Shown in pieces: positions 14,807-22,314 of a stretch of DNA of 23,524 nucleotides. The stretch covers positions 1-23,524 of the forward strand of contig JBBAKL010000044.1 in assembly GCA_040403535.1 (NCBI GenBank). Reading direction: 5' to 3'. Position 1 is the first letter of the stretch; the number at the start of each line of letters is the position of its first letter. The DNA comes from JAHEYG01 sp040403535. GTDB taxonomy: Bacteria; Bacteroidota; Bacteroidia; B-17B0; Aurantibacillaceae. Under the pieces are notes generated by a model. It was given only the letters and a program-made list of their open reading frames with translations. It ran no database searches and was not told where the DNA came from. Made by a program: the position numbers and the translations under genes.

Positions 14807-16533
14807 AGGTAGTCTTAGAAAATAAATATCTGGCAATAGGATTAATTATTCTGATTTCCGCATTGACCTTCATTCCACTTATTGGTAACTCACCTTTGTT
14901 TGATTGGGACGAAATTAATTTTGCAGAGTGTGCGCGTGAAATGGTTGTTACCGGAAATTACAGTCAGGTTCAATTAAACTATAATCCGTTTTGGGAGAAG
15001 CCGCCGTTTTTTATTTGGTTGCAGGCTATTAGTATGAATGTTTTTGGAATTAATGAATTTGCTGCACGTTTTCCTAATGCGTTGTGCGGTGTGTTAACTT
15101 TATTGGTAATCTATTTAATAGGTAAAAAAGTTCAATCATCAGCATTTGGACTTACCTGGGCATTAGTTTATGCCGGAACCTTATTGCCACATTTTTATTT
15201 CAAATCCGGTATAATTGACCCTTGGTTTAATCTCTTTATATTCTCTTCATTTTATCAGTTATTGTTGCATTTTAATAATCCGGTCGGAAAAGAAGGTACC
15301 GTGACTGCAATATTGTCGGGGGTGTTTTTAGGACTTGCTGTACTTACAAAAGGACCGGCCGCTATTGTTATTATTGGTGCATTTTTAGGCGCTTTATGGG
15401 GAATGGATCGTTTTAAACGAGTAACATCACTAAAATTTGTTGGCATATTTGTTTTGAGTTTGCTTTTAACCGGAGGAAGCTGGTTTATTATTGAGCTATT
15501 GAGAGGTAATGCTCAGGTTATCTGTACATTCTTTGACTATCAGATTCGTTTATTTAAAACAGAAGACTCTGACCATGGAGGTTTTTTATTATATCATTTT
15601 GTAGTGTTGCTTATAGGTTGTTTCCCGTCATCATTATTAATGCTGATGGCTTTTAAGAAATCACCTAACGATACACCGTTTCAAAAACACATGAAGCGTG
15701 GGATGTTTATTTTGTTTTTTGTTGTATTGGGTATTTTCACTTTAGTAAAAACTAAAATTGTTCATTATTCTTCCATGTGCTATTTGCCTCTTACTTACCT
15801 GGCTGCTTATTCTATCATTAAAATTCTGAATGGAGAGTATAAAATTAAACCCTGGTTTAACATTACATTTATTATAATAAGTTTGCTGTTAGGTATTGCC
15901 TTTGTTGGTGTTGGGTCAATTAATTTCATTAAACCGTTATTGTTTGAGAATAATTTAATTGATGATAAGTTTGCTGTAGAAAACTTAAAGGCAGATGTAA
16001 AATGGCAGGGATGGGAGTGGGTGTTTGGTTTTCTTTTTATTTTGGTTTCACATGTTTCCATTCGCTTTATCAGCAGAGGAAAGACCAAGGTTTTGTATGG
16101 ACTCTATGGTTTTTATGTGGTGTTTATAATGAGTTTTATCAATGTGTTTATTCCTAAAATTGAACAATACACACAACACGCCGCCATTGAATTTTACGAA
16201 GCAATAGCCTATAAAAATTTTTACGTGGAAACTTCAGGATTTAAATCGTACGCTTATTTATTCTATTCTAAAAAGCGGCCTGAGCAAAATCAGAATCCAG
16301 AGTGCATTGCAGAAGTGAAGCGCAAACTTGACGATATGGAATCCAGAGGGCACAACCGGTTAACATCTTATGCTTTGGCTTATTTTAACTGGATGCAATA
16401 CGGGAAAATAGACCGACCGGCTGTATTTGTTTGTAAAGTAAATAATGCTGAACAGTTAATGCAAAACAAATTAATTAAAAAGCTGTACGCTAAAAATGGT
16501 TATGTGTTTTGTGTTCGGATGCCGGATAAATAG
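14803..16533 (+). CDS. GT39/ArnT-like dolichyl- or undecaprenyl-phosphate-sugar glycosyltransferase
   Basis: A 576-residue polytopic membrane glycosyltransferase of the ArnT/GT39 type, which transfers a sugar from a polyprenyl-phosphate carrier to lipid A or protein at the periplasmic face. The catalytic acidic pair is in FDWDE (Asp36-Glu37) in the first periplasmic loop, followed by the family's FWEKPPFFIW (64-73) and AARFPNALCG. About ten to twelve hydrophobic spans run to about residue 450, then a soluble periplasmic C-terminal domain of about 120 residues follows, as in ArnT. It overlaps the PAP2 gene by four bases, so the two are likely made together. The sugar donor and acceptor are unknown; a lipid A acceptor is plausible from context. 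Confidence 0.88.
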   Translation: MKVVLENKYLAIGLIILISALTFIPLIGNSPLFDWDEINFAECAREMVVTGNYSQVQLNYNPFWEKPPFFIWLQAISMNVFGINEFAARFPNALCGVLTLLVIYLIGKKVQSSAFGLTWALVYAGTLLPHFYFKSGIIDPWFNLFIFSSFYQLLLHFNNPVGKEGTVTAILSGVFLGLAVLTKGPAAIVIIGAFLGALWGMDRFKRVTSLKFVGIFVLSLLLTGGSWFIIELLRGNAQVICTFFDYQIRLFKTEDSDHGGFLLYHFVVLLIGCFPSSLLMLMAFKKSPNDTPFQKHMKRGMFILFFVVLGIFTLVKTKIVHYSSMCYLPLTYLAAYSIIKILNGEYKIKPWFNITFIIISLLLGIAFVGVGSINFIKPLLFENNLIDDKFAVENLKADVKWQGWEWVFGFLFILVSHVSIRFISRGKTKVLYGLYGFYVVFIMSFINVFIPKIEQYTQHAAIEFYEAIAYKNFYVETSGFKSYAYLFYSKKRPEQNQNPECIAEVKRKLDDMESRGHNRLTSYALAYFNWMQYGKIDRPAVFVCKVNNAEQLMQNKLIKKLYAKNGYVFCVRMPDK

Positions 16534-16582
16534 CGGCAATAAGTTTAAAATCTAAATTGATTTTATGACTTTGGTCATGCTT

Positions 16583-16607
16583 AAAAGCCTGATATTTAGC
16601 TTTTTTA
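16583..16607 (+). terminator. Possible weak terminator after the GT39 gene
   Basis: AAAAGC and GCTTTT form a 6-bp stem around a roughly 10-base loop, followed by TTAA, about 50 bases after the GT39 stop. The stem is short and AT-rich, so this is tentative. The rest of the 155-base gap to the next gene holds a short ATGAC/GTCAT inverted repeat and the promoter element noted at 16652. Confidence 0.3.
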
Positions 16608-16651
16608 ACAAATATTACTAAACATCAATAACATTACCCTCATTTTATGAC

Positions 16652-16659
16652 TATATTTG
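16652..16659 (+). promoter_or_regulatory. Perfect TAnnTTTG -7 element for the small Cys/Lys-rich protein
   Basis: TATATTTG matches the Bacteroidota -7 consensus exactly. It lies 29 bases before the ATG at 16689 and overlaps an alternative upstream ATG (16647), which argues against that start. A -33 TTG is not obvious. Confidence 0.5.
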
Positions 16660-16688
16660 TTACGTATAAAAAATTAACCTACAAAAAC

Positions 16689-16904
16689 ATGAAAAAAGTA
16701 TTATTAATGTTAGCTTTCACCGGATTGGTAGGAGGCTTATCTGCTGCCAACTTAGGCGATGACAAAGATAAATGTAAAGACAAAGACAAAAAAGAGTGTT
16801 GCAAAAAAGGTGAAGCTAAAGCTTGTTGCAAAAAAGGATCAGAAGCAAAAGCTTGCAGTGGCGAGAAAAAAGCTGAAGAGAAAAAAGCTGAAGAGAAAAA
16901 ATAA
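16689..16904 (+). CDS. Small exported Lys/Cys-rich protein, unknown function
   Basis: A 71-residue protein not assignable to a named family by eye. Residues 1-19 form a clear signal peptide (MKKVLLMLAFTGLVGG then LSAA). The mature part is almost wholly charged: an Asp/Lys stretch (DDKDKCKDKDKK), then a near-duplicated CCKKGEAKAC / CCKKGSEAKAC block with six cysteines in all, and a tail of EKKAE repeats. Such paired cysteines among lysines could bind metal or form disulfides in the periplasm. The start at 16689 is chosen because it begins the signal peptide; the earlier in-frame ATG at 16647 lies inside the promoter element. It is monocistronic, with its own promoter and a strong terminator, so it may be highly expressed. 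The low-complexity composition means homology calls need care. Confidence 0.75.
   Translation: MKKVLLMLAFTGLVGGLSAANLGDDKDKCKDKDKKECCKKGEAKACCKKGSEAKACSGEKKAEEKKAEEKK
16863..16901 (+). repeat. 15-bp tandem repeat encoding an EKKAE tail
   Basis: Two full copies of gagaaaaaagctgaa (16863-16877 and 16878-16892) and a 9-base partial copy (16893-16901) run directly into the TAA stop. The unit keeps the frame, so slippage would lengthen or shorten the charged tail by five residues. Confidence 0.85.
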
Positions 16905-16922
16905 TCTCAGTTTTTATAAAAT

Positions 16923-16954
16923 AAAAAGCCCGATGAAAACATCGGGCTTTTTTT
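16923..16954. terminator. Strong bidirectional rho-independent terminator
   Basis: AAAAAGCCCGAT (16923-16934) pairs perfectly with ATCGGGCTTTTT (16941-16952) around a GAAAAC loop, flanked by A and T tracts. It lies between the convergent small-protein gene (+) and murQ (-), touching the murQ stop, and should serve both. Confidence 0.93.
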
Positions 16955-17762
16955 ATGGTTTAAAATTTTCAGTAGCTTTTCTTACGCTTCCGTATTTTAA
17001 TAACAATTCTTTGGCCTTTTCATAATCTTCCAGTCCGGTGTTTTTCATTACCATCTTTGTACCTCTGTCAACCAATTTGTGATTGCTTAATTGCATATCC
17101 ACCATTTTGTTTCCTTTCACTCTTCCTAATTTTATCATAACACTCGTACTAATCATATTCAATACCAATTTTTGCGCGGTGCCCGATTTCATGCGGGTGG
17201 ATCCGGTAACGAATTCCGGACCTACAACAACCTCAATAGGGTATTGCGCCACTTTGGCAACAGGACTTCCGGCATTGCAGGTAATACAACCTGTAGCAAT
17301 ATTGTTTTTGTTGCAATGATCCAATGCACCCACTACATACGGCGTGGTACCCGAAGCAGCAATTCCAATCACAACGTCATTAGAATTTACATTATATTGT
17401 TTTAAATCTTCCCAGCCCTGGTTAATATCGTCTTCAGCAAATTCAACCGCTTTTCTAATGGCAGCATCTCCACCGGCAATTAATCCAATCACTCTTCCGT
17501 GTTCAATACCATAGGTTGGCGGACATTCAGAAGCATCAACAATTCCTAAACGGCCACTGGTACCTGCGCCGGTATAAAAGAGTCTGCCGCCATTTTTCAT
17601 TCTCTCAACTATTACTTCTACGAGTCTTTCAATGGCAGGAATTACTTTTTCAACAGCCAATGGTACCGATTTATCTTCTTTATTCATGTTTTGAAGTAAT
17701 TCCAAAACACTCATATTTTCGAGATTATTATAATACGAATCGGCTTCAGTTGTTTTTTCCAT
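16953..17762 (-). CDS. murQ: N-acetylmuramic acid 6-phosphate etherase
   Basis: A 269-residue cytoplasmic enzyme that splits the lactyl ether of MurNAc-6-phosphate to give GlcNAc-6-phosphate and D-lactate in peptidoglycan recycling. The SIS-type fold shows GAGTSGRLGIVDASECPPTYG-like sequence at 65-85 and STRMKSGTAQKLVLN (188-202). Glu79 (in ASEC) and Glu110 (in FAEDD) are spaced 31 residues apart, the same spacing as the two catalytic glutamates of the E. coli enzyme. It is slightly shorter than the usual 300 residues at the C-terminus. The ATG at 17762 is preferred: it follows the ppa stop by one base, whereas the ATG at 17789 would overlap ppa. Last gene of the hutH operon. Confidence 0.93.
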   Translation of the reverse strand: MEKTTEADSYYNNLENMSVLELLQNMNKEDKSVPLAVEKVIPAIERLVEVIVERMKNGGRLFYTGAGTSGRLGIVDASECPPTYGIEHGRVIGLIAGGDAAIRKAVEFAEDDINQGWEDLKQYNVNSNDVVIGIAASGTTPYVVGALDHCNKNNIATGCITCNAGSPVAKVAQYPIEVVVGPEFVTGSTRMKSGTAQKLVLNMISTSVMIKLGRVKGNKMVDMQLSNHKLVDRGTKMVMKNTGLEDYEKAKELLLKYGSVRKATENFKP

Positions 17763-17763
17763 G

Positions 17764-18375
17764 TTATTCAAATGAGTTTTTATAATCAATAATACTTTTT
17801 CTGATTACTTCCTTTGCTTCACCGGCCCCGTAAACAGATGCGATTTCTACAGGCTGCACAGACCCCGGCAGATTTTTATAGGTTAAAAAATAATGTTTTA
17901 AGCGGTTTACAATTGCATCTGGACACTCTGATATGTCTTTTAAATGACCATATATTTCATCTTGCTTTAATACGGCAATAATTTTATCGTCAGCCTCACC
18001 TTTATCAATCATGCGAAAACCGCCAATCGGAATGGCTTCCACTAAAATATCGCCATTGTTTATCGATTTTTCGGTAATGACACAAATGTCTAACGGATCA
18101 CCATCTCCATTTGTAATAATGGTGTTGCATTGTTGAGCCGCAAATTTGGCTATTTCTTCACCGCAAAAAGTTTTAGGAATAAATCCGTACAAGGCAGGAA
18201 CTTGATTAGAAAATTTTTGAGGTCGATCTACTTTTAAATAACCGCTTTCTTTATCAATTTCATATTTAACTGAATCACCGGGTACAATTTCTATATAAGC
18301 TGTAATAACATCCGGACAATTATTTCCGGGAGAAACACCGTGCCATGGATGAGGTTTGTATAAATGCTTACTCAT
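17764..18375 (-). CDS. ppa: Family I inorganic pyrophosphatase
   Basis: A 203-residue soluble pyrophosphatase hydrolysing PPi to two phosphates and so pulling biosynthetic reactions forward. The family I signature DGDPLD (91-96) carries the metal-binding aspartates. Lys37 and Glu39 in VKYEID, Arg51 in KVDRPQ, and the ALYGFIPKTF segment (61-70) are the other active-site elements. The C-terminal half contains the usual KHYFLTYKNLPG. The length is a little above the E. coli enzyme, with an N-terminal PHPWHGVSPG extension typical of the Bacteroidota form. It overlaps the upstream membrane-protein gene by four bases and is one base from murQ. Confidence 0.95.
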   Translation of the reverse strand: MSKHLYKPHPWHGVSPGNNCPDVITAYIEIVPGDSVKYEIDKESGYLKVDRPQKFSNQVPALYGFIPKTFCGEEIAKFAAQQCNTIITNGDGDPLDICVITEKSINNGDILVEAIPIGGFRMIDKGEADDKIIAVLKQDEIYGHLKDISECPDAIVNRLKHYFLTYKNLPGSVQPVEIASVYGAGEAKEVIRKSIIDYKNSFE

Positions 18376-18965
18376 TTAAAAAACTTTTTAAACAGCTGTA
18401 AGAATAAGATTACAACAGCTAATGATATAAATAAAGTAATAATCAGTTGGGTTTTACTTGGTATAATGTTTCGTTTTCCTGCCTGATTTTCCTCTCTGTC
18501 TTTCATAACTTTGTAAGTGCCCAAAGTTTCTCTTAAAAACTTAAGTTCGTCATCGTAATCGTTACCGTATGTTACGGCATAAAAATCTTCTTTTGCATTT
18601 TTAATGAATTTTCTGCTTCTGCTGCACCAATCCATTTTAGCGTTATCGGCTTGTTTGTAATTGGTGTAGATGATCCATTCTTCACCAATATTAAACGCTT
18701 GCGCGCATTCCACCTCGCATTCGAAGAGCACTTTAAAAGTGGCGTTAATCCTGCCTTTGTATAATTCTAAAATCTCAAATACAGCTTCTCCGTTTTTGTT
18801 TATACATCCACTGTTTTTAATGATTTTGCCTCTGAAAATCACATCGTATTTATCACATTCCTGTTTAGAAAGGTTAGTGATAGGACATTGGCAAGCCTCA
18901 ATGTAACTCGTGTTAAATAGGCAAAGTACAAGAAATAAATATTGGAGGAATCTTTTAAGTTTCAT
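18372..18965 (-). CDS. TIMP/NTR-like secreted protein with C-terminal membrane anchor, unknown function
   Basis: A 197-residue protein with a signal peptide (1-24) whose predicted mature N-terminus is Cys-Gln-Cys-Pro (25-28). A mature N-terminal C-x-C followed by a beta-rich segment (YDVIFRGKIIK, then AVFEILELYKG) resembles the NTR/TIMP-like domains annotated in many Bacteroidota. Seven cysteines fall in the exported part (25, 27, 37, 54, 83, 87, 114). After a charged stretch, one hydrophobic helix near 172-191 and a Lys/Phe tail anchor it in the membrane. It overlaps the hutH stop by one base and ppa by four, so it is co-transcribed with enzymes that have no evident link to it. The fold assignment is tentative and no function is claimed. 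Confidence 0.72.
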   Translation of the reverse strand: MKLKRFLQYLFLVLCLFNTSYIEACQCPITNLSKQECDKYDVIFRGKIIKNSGCINKNGEAVFEILELYKGRINATFKVLFECEVECAQAFNIGEEWIIYTNYKQADNAKMDWCSRSRKFIKNAKEDFYAVTYGNDYDDELKFLRETLGTYKVMKDREENQAGKRNIIPSKTQLIITLFISLAVVILFLQLFKKFFK

Positions 18966-20464
18966 TAGTTAAACTGGCTTGGATGGTAGTTGCGAATAAA
19001 CTGTAAAGAAGCTTCTAATTCTTTATACATAATTTTATCACTTTCAATAAAATCAACTTTTTTTCGGAACTCGGCCACTAGTTTTTCTATGCTATCAGAT
19101 GATTTAAGTGGACGTTTAAATTCCAAAGCCTGTGCTGCATTCATTAGTTCAATGGCAATAACACGCTGTGTGTTTTCAATTACCTTAAAACATTTGGTGG
19201 CGGCATTAGCCCCCATGCTCACATGATCTTCTTGTCCGTTAGAAGATACTATACTATCCGCGCTTGCCGGTGTGCATAATTGTTTATTCTGACTTACTAT
19301 TGATGCTGCGGTGTATTGTGGTATCATAAAGCCAGAATCCAGTCCCGGTTTTGCTATTAAAAACGCAGGAAGATTTCTTAATCCTGCAATCAGCTGATAG
19401 GTTCTTCTCTCTGAAATATTACTCAATTCGGAAATTGCAATACACAGAAAATCTAATGCAAGAGCTAAAGGTTGTCCGTGAAAATTACCACCCGAAATAA
19501 CTTCATCGCTTTCAGGAAAAACAGTAGGGTTATCAGTAACCGAATTCATTTCTGTTTCAAATACCGATTTTACATAAGCGGTTGTGTCTTTGGTGGCACC
19601 GTGTACTTGTGGTATGCATCGGAACGAGTAGGGATCCTGTACCTGTTTTTTTACCTGATTAATGATTTCACTTCCGTTTAAAACCGTTCTGAAATATTCT
19701 GAAGTTTGTAGTTGACCATTATGCGGACGTATAGTGTGTAAATGTTTCTTAAAAGGATCAATTCTGCCATCAAATGCTTCCAGAGAAAGAGCTCCAATTA
19801 AATCTGCCCATGTGTTTAACTCTTCTGCTTTAAGTAAACAATAGATTCCATAAGCACTCATAAATTGTGTGCCATTCAATAAGGCCAATCCTTCTTTTGA
19901 TTTTAATTTAATGGGTTGAATATTTAGTTCTTTTAAAACTTCTGCCGCGTTTTTTCGTTCTCCTTTGTAATTAACTTCACCCATTCCTAAAAGCGGCAGG
20001 CACATATGCGCTAGTGGCGATAAATCGCCTGAAGCGCCCAAAGAGCCCAGCTGATAAACTACCGGAAGCACATTGTTGTTGTAAAACAAGATCAGGCGTT
20101 CAACCGTTAATAACTGAACACCGCTTTTGCCATAACTCAAAGCCTGAATTTTTAGTAAAAGCATCAGTTTGACAATTTCCTGAGGCACTTCTTCGCCCAT
20201 TCCGCAGGCATGACTTTTAACCAGATTTTCCTGTAACTGTTCAATATCCTTTTCGGGTATGCTCACATTACATAAAGATCCAAATCCGGTATTGATTCCG
20301 TAAATTGGTTCGGGATGTTTTTTTACTTTTTCATCCAGATAATTTCGGCACAAATTAATTTCGTTTTTAGCTTTATCTGAAAGCTCCAATGAAATTCCGG
20401 AGCTAATGATGGTTCGTATATCGTTAAGGGTGATTTTTTTACCCGGATCAATTATAAAAGTCAT
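18965..20464 (-). CDS. hutH: Histidine ammonia-lyase
   Basis: A 499-residue cytoplasmic lyase removing ammonia from L-histidine to give trans-urocanate, the first step of histidine degradation. The self-forming MIO cofactor triad Ala144-Ser145-Gly146 is present in GSLGASGDLSPLAH. Tyr55 in IYGINTGFG is the catalytic-base region. Ser84-His85 in LVKSHACG is the substrate-selectivity pair typical of histidine rather than tyrosine or phenylalanine lyases. The C-terminal QEDHVSMGANA block is intact and the length is normal. It heads a four-gene operon that contains none of hutU, hutI or hutG, so the rest of the pathway must lie elsewhere or urocanate is the end product. Confidence 0.95.
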   Translation of the reverse strand: MTFIIDPGKKITLNDIRTIISSGISLELSDKAKNEINLCRNYLDEKVKKHPEPIYGINTGFGSLCNVSIPEKDIEQLQENLVKSHACGMGEEVPQEIVKLMLLLKIQALSYGKSGVQLLTVERLILFYNNNVLPVVYQLGSLGASGDLSPLAHMCLPLLGMGEVNYKGERKNAAEVLKELNIQPIKLKSKEGLALLNGTQFMSAYGIYCLLKAEELNTWADLIGALSLEAFDGRIDPFKKHLHTIRPHNGQLQTSEYFRTVLNGSEIINQVKKQVQDPYSFRCIPQVHGATKDTTAYVKSVFETEMNSVTDNPTVFPESDEVISGGNFHGQPLALALDFLCIAISELSNISERRTYQLIAGLRNLPAFLIAKPGLDSGFMIPQYTAASIVSQNKQLCTPASADSIVSSNGQEDHVSMGANAATKCFKVIENTQRVIAIELMNAAQALEFKRPLKSSDSIEKLVAEFRKKVDFIESDKIMYKELEASLQFIRNYHPSQFN

Positions 20465-20602
20465 TTGAATTAAATAAAGTTTAAAAATACCAAAGCTTAC
20501 GAAAGGGCGGAAGCGATGTTATGTAAATTTATTAACCGTTGTAACGCGATATTAATACGGCTTTAACTGTGAAATATGAACCTTTTCCGTTACTTTTACA
20601 TT

Positions 20603-21211
20603 ATGAAAATCATTTGCATTGGACGTAATTATGCCGAACACGCTAAAGAAATGAATAGCGCTGTTCCAACCGAACCTGTTTTCTTTATGAAACCGGATAC
20701 CGCCTTATTAAAAGAAGGAGATTTTTACATCCCTGATTTTACAAAGGATTTGCATCATGAAATAGAACTGGTTCTCAAAATATCAAAAGCAGGTAAGCAT
20801 ATTGAAGAGCAATTTGCACATAAATATTATGATGAGATTGGTTTAGGAATTGATTTCACTGCACGCGATATTCAGACGAAATGTAAAGAGAAAGGTTTGC
20901 CCTGGGAAAAAGCCAAGGCCTTTGATAATTCGGCTCCTTTAGGAAAAATGGTTAAAAAGGAAGAGCTGGGAGATTTAAATAACATTAAGTTCGAATTAAA
21001 AATTAATGGCGAAAGCCGTCAGATAGGTAATTCTAAAGATTTGATATTTAGCTTTGACAAAGTAGTAAGTTATGTTTCACAATTTGTTACCCTTAAAACC
21101 GGTGATTTAATTTATACGGGAACACCTGAAGGAGTAGGTGCCGTAAAAATGGGTGATAAACTGGAAGGTTATGTAAATGGCAACCTCTATTTAACCCTGA
21201 ATGTTAAATAA
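20603..21211 (+). CDS. Fumarylacetoacetate hydrolase (FAH) family protein
   Basis: A 202-residue soluble metal-dependent hydrolase or decarboxylase of the FAH/YcgM type, which act on acylpyruvates, fumarylpyruvate, oxaloacetate or similar 2-keto acids. Metal ligands are Glu53 and Glu55 in HHEIELV and Asp84 in GLGIDFTARD. The conserved KAFDNSAPLG (105-114) and GDLIYTGTPEGVG (167-179) segments complete the active site. The ATG at 20603 is chosen because MKIICIGRNYAEHAKEM matches the usual N-terminus; the upstream ATG at 20576 adds nine atypical residues. Its stop overlaps the yidD start by one base (TAATG). Divergent from hutH across a gap of about 110-140 bases in which I see no clear promoter. 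The physiological substrate cannot be told. Confidence 0.92.
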   Translation: MKIICIGRNYAEHAKEMNSAVPTEPVFFMKPDTALLKEGDFYIPDFTKDLHHEIELVLKISKAGKHIEEQFAHKYYDEIGLGIDFTARDIQTKCKEKGLPWEKAKAFDNSAPLGKMVKKEELGDLNNIKFELKINGESRQIGNSKDLIFSFDKVVSYVSQFVTLKTGDLIYTGTPEGVGAVKMGDKLEGYVNGNLYLTLNVK

Positions 21212-21432
21212 TGAAGTTTTCTTTAAAGCTTATACCTATTTTCCTGATCAAGTTTTATCAGTATGCCATTTCTCCTTTGCTACCTAATGCCTGCCGATAT
21301 ACTCCAACCTGTTCGCAATATAGCATAGAAGCCATACAGAAATATGGCATATTTAAAGGAGGATGGATGGGTTTAAAACGTATTTTGTCATGTCATCCAT
21401 GGGGTGGGAGTGGCTATGATCCTGTTAAATAA
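21211..21432 (+). CDS. yidD: YidD membrane protein insertion efficiency factor
   Basis: A 73-residue protein at the inner face of the membrane that helps YidC insert membrane proteins. The diagnostic block CRYTPTCSQYSIEAI (28-42) with its cysteines, followed by KYGIFKGGWMG and RILSCHPWGGSGYDPV at the C-terminus, is complete. An amphipathic N-terminal segment (ISPLLPN) matches family expectations. In many bacteria yidD sits between rnpA and yidC; here it is instead coupled to an FAH-family gene, an arrangement seen in other Bacteroidota. Confidence 0.95.
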   Translation: MKFSLKLIPIFLIKFYQYAISPLLPNACRYTPTCSQYSIEAIQKYGIFKGGWMGLKRILSCHPWGGSGYDPVK

Positions 21433-21494
21433 TTTTAAGTTTTTTTCTGATTAAATTCAGTGAAATTTAGTCAAATGTTTAGTAACTTTATTAT

Positions 21495-22313
21495 ATGAGA
21501 AAACTATTGTTTTTTGGAGTTACTGTCTTCTTCTCTGTATGGATGGCATCTTGTAAAAAAGATCCGAAGTTAGTTGAAGAACATGATCATGATCATGATT
21601 CGGTAGAGTTTACCAATGATGTGATTGTGAATATTACTAATGTTGCAGATAATGCTATTGTTCAAGTTTCCCGGGATACGATTTATACTTCATTAACCCC
21701 TAAATACATTACCGCGCACGGCGATACTTTTTCTGTCACTAAGCTGATGTATTATGTTTCCAATATTCGTTTAAAACGCCCGGATGGTTCTTATTATGTG
21801 GAAAAAGAAAGTTACCGTTTAATTGACGCTAATGATACTTTAAACACCTGTCGCTTTGTACTAAAAGATGTTCCGGTGGAAAATTATATTGCAATGGAGT
21901 TTATTTTAGGAGTTGATAGTACCCGTAATTGCAGTGGCGCTCAAAGTGGGGCATTAAATCCGATTAATGATATGTTCTGGAGTTGGAATCAGGGTTATAT
22001 CTTTTATAAGTTTGAAGGATTTACATCAAGTGTTCCGAATTTTGGATTTCATAATTTAACTTTTCATGTTGGCGGATTTACCTCACCATTTAACATGATT
22101 CGATGGATTAATGTACCTTTCACTAACACATCGTTAAATGTGGATAACGAACATACCAGTACTATTTATCTGAAAGCAAATTTACTGGAGTCTTTCAGAA
22201 CGCCTAATACTCTCGATTTTGTAACACTGCATACAGCTACATCTCCTGTGTCATCCAAATTAATAGTGACAAATTATCTAGACATGTTTAGCTTAGCAGC
22301 CATTAAACATTAA
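21495..22313 (+). CDS. MbnP-like copper-binding lipoprotein
   Basis: A 272-residue lipoprotein with lipobox MASC (Cys20) and a charged linker CKKDP. Immediately after it comes a His/Asp-rich EEHDHDHD segment (about 28-35), a likely extra metal-binding arm. The remainder matches MbnP, including LMYYVSNIRL, YRLIDAND, and the hallmark GVDSTRNCSGAQSGALNP then FWSWNQGYIFYKFEG. MbnP proteins bind copper in the periplasm, and in characterised pairs a tryptophan is oxidised to kynurenine by the diheme partner MbnH. The gene for such a partner starts one base after this stop. Several tryptophans (FWSW, IRW) are present; which is modified cannot be told. The family call is good; modification here is inferred. 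Confidence 0.85.
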   Translation: MRKLLFFGVTVFFSVWMASCKKDPKLVEEHDHDHDSVEFTNDVIVNITNVADNAIVQVSRDTIYTSLTPKYITAHGDTFSVTKLMYYVSNIRLKRPDGSYYVEKESYRLIDANDTLNTCRFVLKDVPVENYIAMEFILGVDSTRNCSGAQSGALNPINDMFWSWNQGYIFYKFEGFTSSVPNFGFHNLTFHVGGFTSPFNMIRWINVPFTNTSLNVDNEHTSTIYLKANLLESFRTPNTLDFVTLHTATSPVSSKLIVTNYLDMFSLAAIKH

Positions 22314-22314
22314 T

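Noticed and set aside
16759..17025. An 88-codon + strand frame overlapping the small Cys/Lys-rich gene and the murQ end
   Set aside because: It is the +1 shadow of a low-complexity lysine-rich gene and reads through the strong terminator and the murQ coding region; no start context or domain.
17083..17405. Two overlapping + strand frames inside murQ
   Set aside because: They lie wholly inside a well-conserved gene on the opposite strand and show no recognisable protein features.
21448..21473. A 10-bp inverted repeat (TGATTAAATT / AATTTAGTCA) between yidD and the MbnP-like gene
   Set aside because: No T tract follows on either strand, so it does not qualify as a terminator; AT-rich dyads of this size are common by chance in such gaps.
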